Shown here piece by piece: positions 6,961 through 12,714 of a DNA stretch of 12,714 nucleotides (position 1 is the stretch's first letter; each line of letters begins with the position of its first letter). Where the stretch lies: the NCBI GenBank assembly GCA_913055135.1, contig CAJXJV010000018.1, positions 1 through 12,714 of the forward strand. Direction: 5' to 3'. The translations under genes and the position numbers were made by a program. Source of the DNA: an uncultured Desulfurobacterium sp. Lineage in GTDB: Bacteria; Aquificota; Aquificia; Desulfurobacteriales; Desulfurobacteriaceae. The notes below the pieces were generated by a model. The model saw only the letters and a list, made by a program, of their open reading frames with translations, searched no databases and was not told where the DNA came from.

Positions 6961-8545
6961 GAGAGACTTTATTCAAAGGTTACGTTTGAAGGGACTTATT
7001 CCCGAGAAGGAGGTTTCTTCCTTTAGAGAGGTAGTAGGAATATTAAAGTGGGAAACATCTGAGACCAAAGAACTATTTGAAGAAGCTGGTTTTCCTTTTC
7101 TTGAAAAGCTTCCTCAACCTGAGGAGAGCTCTCTTCAGAGGTTATCCCTCTCTTTTATTAGAAAGGAGCGAATAATTCCTTTAAGGGAGGATGAGCTTGA
7201 AGTAGAGATAGCTACGGATAATCCCTTTAACTACGAGGGGATCAAAAAGGTTGAGTGGATATTCTCCAAGCCTGTTCGAACAGTTGTTGTTCCATTTGAT
7301 GAGATTAATAAGTTTTTGATGTCTGAAGAATCGGTGGAGGAACAGGAAGAGTTTGTTGACCAGTACGGAGAAGATATTCTTACATCTCAGGAAGAAGCGC
7401 CTACAATTCAGTTTATCAACGATGTCTTGATGACTGCAGTCAGGGTAAAGGCGAGTGATATTCACTTTGAACCTTTTAAAGACAGAATGAGGATAAGACT
7501 AAGAATTGATGGAGTTTTAAAGACCTTGAAGGAGGTTTCAGCTTCTAAAGTTCCTTCGATTGTTTCAAGGCTTAAAATCATGTCAAAACTTGACATAGCT
7601 GAAAAGAGGCTTCCCCAGGATGGAAGAATAATGATAAAAGTTGGAGGAAAAGAGATAGACATCCGTGTTTCGACTCTTCCAACCTACTTTGGAGAGAGAA
7701 TCGTTTTAAGGCTTTTGTCGAAAGAGAGTATTCTCTATTCCACAAAAGAGCTTGGTCTCCTTGAAGAGGATTATCAGAAGTTTGAAAAGCTAATCCACAC
7801 ACCTCACGGTATTATTTTAGTAACAGGACCAACAGGTTCAGGGAAAACCACCACTCTCTATGCAGCGCTTTCTGAAATAAACAGTGAGGAAGTCAATATA
7901 ATTACCGTTGAAGATCCTGTTGAGTATCAGCTTGACGGCATATCTCAGGTTCAGGTAAAGTCAGAAATTGGTCTTACCTTTGCAAGTGCCCTAAGGAGCA
8001 TCCTGCGTCAGGATCCAGATGTAATAATGATTGGAGAGATAAGAGACCTTGAGACGGCTGAGATAGCGATTCAATCTGCTTTGACGGGACACCTTGTTTT
8101 CTCTACTCTACACACAAATGATTCAGCAACATCAGTTACGAGACTCTTAGATATGGGAATTGAGCCGTTTTTAGTTGCATCTTCGGTTATAGGCGTAATA
8201 GCACAGAGGCTTGTCAGGAAAATATGCCCTTACTGTAAGGTTCCCTACAAACCCACGGCTGAAGAATTGAAAGAGATAGGGCTTGAAAACTTTGGGGGAG
8301 AACTTTTTAAGGGGATGGGCTGTGAACACTGTATGGGAACAGGCTATATTGGAAGAACTGCCATATACGAAATTCTCATTGTTGATAAAGATGTGAAAAG
8401 GGCTATTCTTGAAAACAAAGATTCTGACATCATAAAAACTCTGGCAGTTGAAAAAGGAATGAGAACTCTAAGGATGGATGGAGCAGAAAAGGTTAAAATG
8501 GGCATTACAACCGTTGAAGAAGTTCTAAGGGTTACAAGAGGATAA
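6950..8545 (+). CDS. gspE: GspE/PilB family secretion ATPase
   Basis: This 531-residue cytoplasmic hexameric ATPase powers (pseudo)pilus assembly. An N-terminal GspE-type domain (about 1-125) precedes the RecA-like motor. Walker A is GPTGSGKTT at 293-301 with Lys299. The Asp box is the VNIITVEDPVEYQL stretch. Walker B is DPDVIMIGE at 355-363 with Glu363. The His box follows in the segment GHLVFSTLHTND. A four-cysteine zinc module is intact: C426-x2-C429 and C458-x2-C461, as in GspE and PilB but not in PilT. It lies between the secretin and the GspF platform gene, overlapping gspD by 11 nt and gspF by 1 nt, so all three are probably made together. GspE and PilB cannot be fully separated by motifs. 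The order C-D-E-F favours GspE, while the pilMNOP genes downstream leave open a pilus role. Confidence 0.95.
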   Translation: MLSERDFIQRLRLKGLIPEKEVSSFREVVGILKWETSETKELFEEAGFPFLEKLPQPEESSLQRLSLSFIRKERIIPLREDELEVEIATDNPFNYEGIKKVEWIFSKPVRTVVVPFDEINKFLMSEESVEEQEEFVDQYGEDILTSQEEAPTIQFINDVLMTAVRVKASDIHFEPFKDRMRIRLRIDGVLKTLKEVSASKVPSIVSRLKIMSKLDIAEKRLPQDGRIMIKVGGKEIDIRVSTLPTYFGERIVLRLLSKESILYSTKELGLLEEDYQKFEKLIHTPHGIILVTGPTGSGKTTTLYAALSEINSEEVNIITVEDPVEYQLDGISQVQVKSEIGLTFASALRSILRQDPDVIMIGEIRDLETAEIAIQSALTGHLVFSTLHTNDSATSVTRLLDMGIEPFLVASSVIGVIAQRLVRKICPYCKVPYKPTAEELKEIGLENFGGELFKGMGCEHCMGTGYIGRTAIYEILIVDKDVKRAILENKDSDIIKTLAVEKGMRTLRMDGAEKVKMGITTVEEVLRVTRG

Positions 8546-9753
8546 TGGGAGTATTTACTTATAAAGGTTACGATAAAGAAGGGAAAGAACAAAAAGGTGT
8601 AATTGAAGCTTCCTCCCGGTCTGCAGCAATCTCTTTGCTGAAATCTAAAGGAATTTTTCCATACGAGGTTAAAGAAGTAGTTACCAGGAAGAAGAGGGCT
8701 TCTTTTTCCTTCTTTAGACGTTCTTTTTCAAACCAAGAATTAGCAATATTCTTTCGGACGCTGGCAACATTGTTAGATGCAGGAATTTCTCTAATTGAAG
8801 CGATAGAGTCTCTGTCTGAAGAATTAAAGGAAGATAAGAAAAAGCTTTTCCTTTCTTCTGTAGTTAACAGTTTAAGAGAGGGTAAAAGCTTATCAGAGTC
8901 GCTGAAAGAAGCTGGAATAAACGACCCCATAATAGTAAGTTTTGTCTCTTCTGGAGAAAAAGGGGGTACTCTTGTTCAAAATTTAGAAGTAATTGCTTCT
9001 ATCTTAGAAAAAAGAGAAGAAATGAAATCTATTCTTATAAATGCTCTGATCTATCCGGTAGTTCTTTTAACCGTTGCCATTGGGGTGGTTATTTTCATGA
9101 TGGTTACAGTAATACCAAAGATCGTTTCCATATATACTTCTATGAAGTTAGCACTTCCTTTAAGCACAAAGATTACCTTAGCTATAAGTGACGGCTTTGT
9201 TCATTATTATCCAGTAATTCTTCTTTCTATATTGCTGATAATTCTTCTTTTTCTGGTTTTAGAAAAGAAAGAGAAGAAGAGACTGGATAAATTGAAATTA
9301 CAGATTCCAGTTTTTGGTAGGCTAATTCTTTATATAGAATTACAGCGTTTTTTAGAAACTCTCAGCAGTTTATTAAAGGCTGGCGTTCCTATTGTGGAAG
9401 CTATGACATCTGCTATCTATACCGTTAAGAACGACAATTTGAGAGATAAACTGTTCCGGATTCATGAGGAATTAAAGAAGGGAAAAAGTCTTGTCAATCT
9501 CTTTTCTCGGGAGATAAAGGGACTACCTGCAGTTGTTTTACAGTTGATTAAAGCTGGTGAGCAAAGTGGTAATCTGGCTGATCTTCTTTTAAAAGCTTCC
9601 AATTTCTTGCGTACAGAGGTAGAAGTACGTGTGAAGAACCTGACATCCTTGCTTGAGCCTGCCACCATGCTATTGGTGGGATTAATTGTTGGCTTCATAG
9701 TATTTTCTTTATTGCTACCCATTGTAGGAATAAGCACTATAAAGAATATATGA
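8545..9753 (+). CDS. gspF: GspF/PilC family inner-membrane platform protein
   Basis: This polytopic protein of 402 residues is the usual length for GspF. It has an N-terminal motif typical of the family (FTYKGYDKEGKEQKGVIEA at 4-22), then two copies of the helical T2SS_F cytoplasmic domain (about 65-165 and 265-365). The FFRTLATLLDAGISLIEAIE and RFLETLSSLLKAGVPIVEAM segments are the matching repeats. Hydrophobic segments fall at about 170-192, 222-240 and 373-396. GspF sits at the centre of the inner-membrane platform, where the GspE hexamer is thought to rotate it and so add pilin subunits. The stop of gspE and the start of gspF share a base (TAATG), a classic coupling arrangement. Hand reading suggests Leu is encoded by TTA more often here than in gspE. 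Confidence 0.95.
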   Translation: MGVFTYKGYDKEGKEQKGVIEASSRSAAISLLKSKGIFPYEVKEVVTRKKRASFSFFRRSFSNQELAIFFRTLATLLDAGISLIEAIESLSEELKEDKKKLFLSSVVNSLREGKSLSESLKEAGINDPIIVSFVSSGEKGGTLVQNLEVIASILEKREEMKSILINALIYPVVLLTVAIGVVIFMMVTVIPKIVSIYTSMKLALPLSTKITLAISDGFVHYYPVILLSILLIILLFLVLEKKEKKRLDKLKLQIPVFGRLILYIELQRFLETLSSLLKAGVPIVEAMTSAIYTVKNDNLRDKLFRIHEELKKGKSLVNLFSREIKGLPAVVLQLIKAGEQSGNLADLLLKASNFLRTEVEVRVKNLTSLLEPATMLLVGLIVGFIVFSLLLPIVGISTIKNI

Positions 9754-9760
9754 GGATAGA

Positions 9761-10810
9761 ATGGGGTGGCTAACGAAGTTTTTTAGAGGAGGAGACTACT
9801 GTCTTCCAGGTCTTGATATAGGTTCATACAGCTTAAAGTTGGTTCAATTAGAAAAAAACAACAATTATTATAAACCTATAATAAAATCTGAATATGTGTA
9901 TGAAGATCAAATTTTTGCCGGCACAGAGGTAATTGATTTGTTTCTACTGTCTTCCTATATCAGGGAAGTTTTTAAGTCTAATGGAATAAAGGAAAAAGAA
10001 GTGGCAATTCATGTTCCTCTGACTTCATGCTTTTATAGTGTTATCAGTGTTCCTGTTTCAAGAAGTCCGGAAGAAGCTGTAATGAATTATATGCAGAGCA
10101 TAATTACTCCGGAAGAATTGGCGGAGGTTAAGATAGACTATAGAGTCCTGCCTGTGTCGATAGACAAGAAAAAGATAGATATTGCTGTTGCTGCTGTTAA
10201 AAGGGATTTCTTAGAGGAAAGGATAGGGGTAATTATCCATGCTGGATTAAATCCTGTGGTCATTGATATAGAACCGGCAGCAATCAATAATCAATTTTAT
10301 CTCAACTATCCCGAGAGTATAACGTATCCTGCTTGTCTTGTTGATATTGGGGCAACTTTTACGAAAATCGTTATCTCTTTTGGTGGATATCCATACCTGA
10401 CCAGAAACGTTGAGTATGGAGGACATTCAATTACTGAGCAGTTACAGAAAGAGTTTATACTTGGTGTTGAAGATGCAGAAGAGTTGAAGAGAGGAAATAG
10501 CGTTAAGGATGTTACGTATGAAGAGGCTTTCAACAGGGTCATTACAGCGTCTATAAAAAAAATAGTAACTGAAATATTATGGACGATAGAGAATTTTAGG
10601 GATCGTTTTAATCTGGATGTGGACAAGATCTATCTGTATGGTGGTTCCTCAAAATTAAAAGGAATTGTAGAAGTAGTTAAGGAGTTGACAGGGAAGGAGG
10701 TTTACAAAGGAGCTCCTTTTAGCCTTTCGGGTATAGAGACTGGTGAGGAGTTTGGAGTAGCGGTTGGTTTAAGTTTGAGATATAAGGGTGATAGCAATGT
10801 TAAGGTTTAA
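9761..10810 (+). CDS. pilM: PilM-like actin-fold assembly protein (GspL cytoplasmic-domain equivalent)
   Basis: This 349-residue cytoplasmic protein has an actin/FtsA-like fold. Phosphate-1 motif LDIGSYSLKLVQL starts at 18 with Asp19, phosphate-2 VDIGATFTKIVI starts at 194 with Asp195, and the adenosine loop YGGSSKLKG starts at 293. There is no membrane segment. PilM binds the N-terminal tail of PilN and couples the motor ATPase to the periplasmic alignment complex. In type II systems the same job is done by the cytoplasmic half of GspL, here encoded as a separate gene. It follows gspF by 7 nt with GAGGA as ribosome binding site and overlaps the next gene by 14 nt. A PilM assignment is strongly supported by the following PilN-, PilO- and PilP-like genes. 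Confidence 0.88.
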   Translation: MGWLTKFFRGGDYCLPGLDIGSYSLKLVQLEKNNNYYKPIIKSEYVYEDQIFAGTEVIDLFLLSSYIREVFKSNGIKEKEVAIHVPLTSCFYSVISVPVSRSPEEAVMNYMQSIITPEELAEVKIDYRVLPVSIDKKKIDIAVAAVKRDFLEERIGVIIHAGLNPVVIDIEPAAINNQFYLNYPESITYPACLVDIGATFTKIVISFGGYPYLTRNVEYGGHSITEQLQKEFILGVEDAEELKRGNSVKDVTYEEAFNRVITASIKKIVTEILWTIENFRDRFNLDVDKIYLYGGSSKLKGIVEVVKELTGKEVYKGAPFSLSGIETGEEFGVAVGLSLRYKGDSNVKV

Positions 10811-11354
10811 CTTTGCAGAAACACGGGAATCCAGGCTTGTTAAATATGCAGACATAATTTTTGTTGTTTTCCTTCTGTCTCTTGTTTTTGCAGTTGATCT
10901 GTACTGGGAACAAACGATAAATAGGGAAATGGCAAAGGTGGAGAGTGAAATCCAGAAATTGGAAATAGAAAAGAAGAAATTTAAAAGGATTGAAGGAAAG
11001 AGAAAAAAATTAATTAAATACAAAGAGGAACTTCAAAAAAAATTGGCTATTGTTAAAGAATTAGAGAGGAAGAGGTATGTCCCTCAATTTCTCTATTTCT
11101 TTGGAAATAGAAAAAACACCTCTGGTATATGGTTTGATTCTATTTCGTACCGTGAAAATTCACTAAATCTGGAAGGATATTCCATGAATTTAGAGTATCT
11201 GTACAGTTTCATCAGGAAACTTGATAACAATCTTGGAACAGTTCTCTTCAAAGGTGCCAGACTGGAAGCTATGGAAGTGAAAGAACTTAACAGAAAGATA
11301 AACTACTACAAGTTTCAGGTGAATGTGGAGCTAAGGAATGGAGTTTCTAATTAG
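10797..11354 (+). CDS. pilN: PilN-like inner-membrane assembly protein
   Basis: This bitopic protein of 185 residues has the cytoplasmic start MLRFNFAE, one membrane helix at about 18-34, a strongly charged coiled coil at about 40-92, and a small ferredoxin-like periplasmic domain. The start corresponds to the PilN tail that docks in a PilM groove, although the common I-N-L-L-P motif is degenerate here (F4-N5-F6-A7-E8). I chose ATG 10797 rather than the upstream in-frame GTG at 10788, because AAGGG lies 8 nt before the ATG and the ATG yields the expected short tail. PilN dimerises with PilO in the periplasm. The gene overlaps pilM by 14 nt and pilO by 17 nt. Sequence conservation in this family is poor, so the name rests on topology, length and gene order. 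Confidence 0.82.
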   Translation: MLRFNFAETRESRLVKYADIIFVVFLLSLVFAVDLYWEQTINREMAKVESEIQKLEIEKKKFKRIEGKRKKLIKYKEELQKKLAIVKELERKRYVPQFLYFFGNRKNTSGIWFDSISYRENSLNLEGYSMNLEYLYSFIRKLDNNLGTVLFKGARLEAMEVKELNRKINYYKFQVNVELRNGVSN

Positions 11355-11904
11355 CATTTATGAGAGATGGAGGGAAATTCCTCGCTGGCAGAAATGGTTA
11401 ACCATTACGTCTATGGCAGTTGTTCTCTTCCTTACTCTCTATTTTTTACGTATAGTCCCATTAAGTGAGCAGTTATTGGCAGACAGGGAAGAACTTGAAC
11501 ACTTGCGTTTGACAGTAAATAGACTAAAAGTTGTCAGGAGAAAGAAAAGTAAAATAGAGGAAGAGATTAATAACTTAAAGAGAGAGCTTGAATCGATTGA
11601 AGAGAAACTTCCAACAGGAAAAGAGGAAGTAAGTAGAATAATTCGCTCTATATCTGAAGCTGATGATGGAATAACCGTAGTCAGTATAAAAAGAGGTTCA
11701 CCTATCAGTAAAGAGTATTATGTGGAGGTTCCTTATAGTATAGAGCTAAAAAGTACCTATCCTCAATTTGTTCGCTGGTGTGAAAAACTTTCTAAAAGTG
11801 ACAGGATAATAAACTTTGGTAATCTCTCGATACGAGCAATTAGGTCAGAAAATTATACAATAAGTGTAAGCCTTCAAATAAAAGCCTTCAACTTAAAGAG
11901 GTGA
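11338..11904 (+). CDS. pilO: PilO-like inner-membrane assembly protein (GspM equivalent)
   Basis: This 188-residue bitopic protein has a short, basic, Trp-rich cytoplasmic start (YERWREIPRWQKW at 8-20), one membrane helix at about 20-40, a coiled coil at about 45-92 containing KLPTGKEE, and a periplasmic ferredoxin-like domain. The K-L-P-x-x-x-E-x-x-x-I pattern after the coiled coil and the later domain (VEVPYSIELKSTYPQFVRWC) resemble PilO, where a related segment reads F-x-G-x-Y-x-x-L-x-x-F. PilO pairs with PilN and contacts PilP, aligning the inner-membrane complex with the secretin. Translation probably couples to pilN, since its ATG lies 17 nt inside that gene with GGAG seven bases upstream. 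GspM is the type II counterpart. Confidence 0.84.
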   Translation: MEFLISIYERWREIPRWQKWLTITSMAVVLFLTLYFLRIVPLSEQLLADREELEHLRLTVNRLKVVRRKKSKIEEEINNLKRELESIEEKLPTGKEEVSRIIRSISEADDGITVVSIKRGSPISKEYYVEVPYSIELKSTYPQFVRWCEKLSKSDRIINFGNLSIRAIRSENYTISVSLQIKAFNLKR

Positions 11905-11910
11905 ACAGTC

Positions 11911-12318
11911 GTGAAAATGCTATTTATCTGTTTGCTGGTTCTTTTCTTGTCCCAGTTTTCCCACTCGACTGAGATAAGCGATCCCTTTGTTAACCCCTTG
12001 GAGAAATCTCTATCTAAGAAAGAGAATGTAACAATCAGGAAAAAAGAAGATGTTGTAAATCTTTACATTCCAGCTATCGATAAAAGTTTTGACGAGCTTA
12101 AGATAGAAGGTATCATTGGAGCTGGTGGTAAAAAATATCTTGTAGTTAAAGACCCGGAAATAGGAAAGATTTACATGTTAAAAGAAGGAGACGCTGTGTC
12201 ACCGGATACAAAAATAGAGAAAATTTCTTGTGATGAAGTTATCCTCGCAAAGTATTACAAGGAAGGTAAGGAGCTAAAGAGGCAAATCATCAGGCTGAAA
12301 GTGGAAAAGGAGGAGTAA
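11911..12318 (+). CDS. pilP: PilP-like periplasmic secretin connector
   Basis: This 135-residue exported protein has a hydrophobic N-terminus at about 3-16 acting as signal peptide or anchor, the S-D-P-F motif at 23-26 typical of the disordered PilP N-terminus, and a C-terminal beta-sandwich HR domain at about 62-131. PilP normally links PilNO to the secretin. Most characterised PilP proteins are lipoproteins, but here the only early Cys (Cys7, in LFIC) lies within the hydrophobic stretch and lacks a small residue before it, so no lipobox is evident. I keep the GTG start at 11911 because GAGGTGA ends 6 nt upstream; the in-frame ATG at 11917 would be 12 nt away. The gene follows pilO by 6 nt. 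The HR domain is recognisably similar to that of the GspC-like protein in the same cluster. Confidence 0.78.
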   Translation: MKMLFICLLVLFLSQFSHSTEISDPFVNPLEKSLSKKENVTIRKKEDVVNLYIPAIDKSFDELKIEGIIGAGGKKYLVVKDPEIGKIYMLKEGDAVSPDTKIEKISCDEVILAKYYKEGKELKRQIIRLKVEKEE

Positions 12319-12322
12319 GAAA

Positions 12323-12714
12323 ATGAGGTGGTTGTTATTTATTTTATTCTTTCTTTTCGTAAGTTCCGGCTTTGCCGGAACTATTTCAGGTATGAACGCC
12401 GTTTATGACGGAAACGTTTTTGAATTTTCTTTCCGAAAAGATGAAAATTGCCAGCTTATGCCTCTAAGCACAAAGGAAAGAGAAATAAAGCTAAACTTAA
12501 AAGGGTGTAAGGTAAATAGTCCGATTTCCATAGGAGAAAGGGGTGATTTAATAAAAAGAGCAACTATAACTCCTGTGAATAATAGCTCACTTTTGACTAT
12601 TGAGCTTAAAAGAGATGCAAAACTCAAGACCTCTGTCAAAGATAATTTTGTAAGGATAAAGGTTATACCTTCAGAGCTTATCAAGCCGGAGATTATAGTA
12701 AAAAAGTTTCCTAA
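12323..12714 (+). CDS. N-terminal part of an exported AMIN-like protein, probably a PilQ-type secretin (partial)
   Basis: A frame opens at ATG 12323 with AAGGAGG nine bases upstream, 4 nt after the pilP stop, and stays open to the window edge (130 codons). It starts with a clear signal peptide (about 1-19, cleavage near SSGFAG). The mature part follows the AMIN pattern: ISGMNAVYDGNVFEFSF, a central strand with REIKLNLKGC, a turn, then strands LLTIELKRDAKL and NFVRIKVIP. AMIN domains bind peptidoglycan and lie at the N-terminus of PilQ secretins and some amidases. After a pilMNOP-type series, PilQ is the expected next gene. The secretin domain itself is outside the window, so the identification is inferred; a short stand-alone AMIN protein is the alternative. 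A 9-bp hairpin lies in its signal-peptide codons. Confidence 0.7.
   Translation, partial: MRWLLFILFFLFVSSGFAGTISGMNAVYDGNVFEFSFRKDENCQLMPLSTKEREIKLNLKGCKVNSPISIGERGDLIKRATITPVNNSSLLTIELKRDAKLKTSVKDNFVRIKVIPSELIKPEIIVKKFP
12362..12382 (+). repeat. Perfect 9-bp inverted repeat with TTT loop in signal-peptide codons
   Basis: AGTTCCGGC at 12362-12370 and GCCGGAACT at 12374-12382 are exact reverse complements separated by TTT. The stem is GC-rich against an AT-rich background and lies 40-60 nt into the last coding region, over the signal-peptide cleavage zone. No T-run follows, so it is not a typical intrinsic terminator. It may be a mRNA structure that slows or tunes translation or decay of the partial gene; it may also be chance. 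Confidence 0.5.

Noticed and set aside
10555..10562. Run of eight A in pilM (and a similar one at 11035-11042 in pilN) as a phase-variation tract
   Set aside because: Both frames are intact, and such runs are common in Lys-rich, AT-rich genes; nothing else suggests switching.
10788..10796. GTG start for pilN, adding three residues
   Set aside because: The ribosome binding site abuts the GTG; ATG 10797 has normal spacing.

Overview
The window reads as a chromosomal segment from a low-GC, probably thermophilic, didermic bacterium. Its proteins are rich in Lys, Glu and Ile, and secretins imply an outer membrane. The fused DHH-CBS-tRNA nucleotidyltransferase and the split PilM/PilN/PilO set fit Aquificota, perhaps Desulfurobacteriaceae. 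That placement is inference from gene content and composition only.

Layout: (1) positions 1-593, minus strand: the 5' end of one unrecognised gene and one complete unrecognised 168-residue gene, probably co-transcribed from a good sigma70-type promoter at 634-662. (2) 594-799: the only long intergenic stretch. It holds two divergent promoters and, over the plus-strand one, a pair of small palindromes sharing the core TTGGACA 21 bp apart. (3) 800-1585: a two-gene unit, a 101-residue protein followed after 3 nt by a PIN-fold nuclease-like protein. The arrangement resembles a type II toxin-antitoxin pair. (4) 1608-4253: a large tRNA nucleotidyltransferase with N-terminal DHH/DHHA1 phosphoesterase and tandem CBS domains, probably the CC-adding class. 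(5) 4240-12714: a tightly packed envelope machine cluster: GspC-like, GspD secretin, GspE ATPase, GspF platform protein, then PilM-, PilN-, PilO- and PilP-like proteins, and the 5' part of an exported AMIN-like protein that is probably the start of a PilQ-type secretin.

Functionally, region 5 would build an envelope-spanning secretion or pilus apparatus. GspE hydrolyses ATP on the cytoplasmic face of GspF; PilM, PilN and PilO link the ATPase to the periplasm; GspC and PilP are inner-membrane-to-secretin connectors; GspD (and perhaps the final gene) forms the outer-membrane channel. Pseudopilins/pilins and the prepilin peptidase are not in the window. The cluster mixes type II secretion (CDEF) and type IV pilus (MNOP, probably Q) parts, and each connector gene sits just upstream of a secretin or secretin-like gene.

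All plus-strand genes from 800 onward are separated by at most about 22 nt or overlap. No terminator was seen between them, and no tRNA, rRNA, CRISPR array or insertion sequence was found. The most notable points are the putative toxin-antitoxin pair with its operator-like repeats, the composite two-connector secretion locus, the intact DHH site fused to a nucleotidyltransferase, and a 9-bp hairpin in the signal-peptide codons of the last gene.
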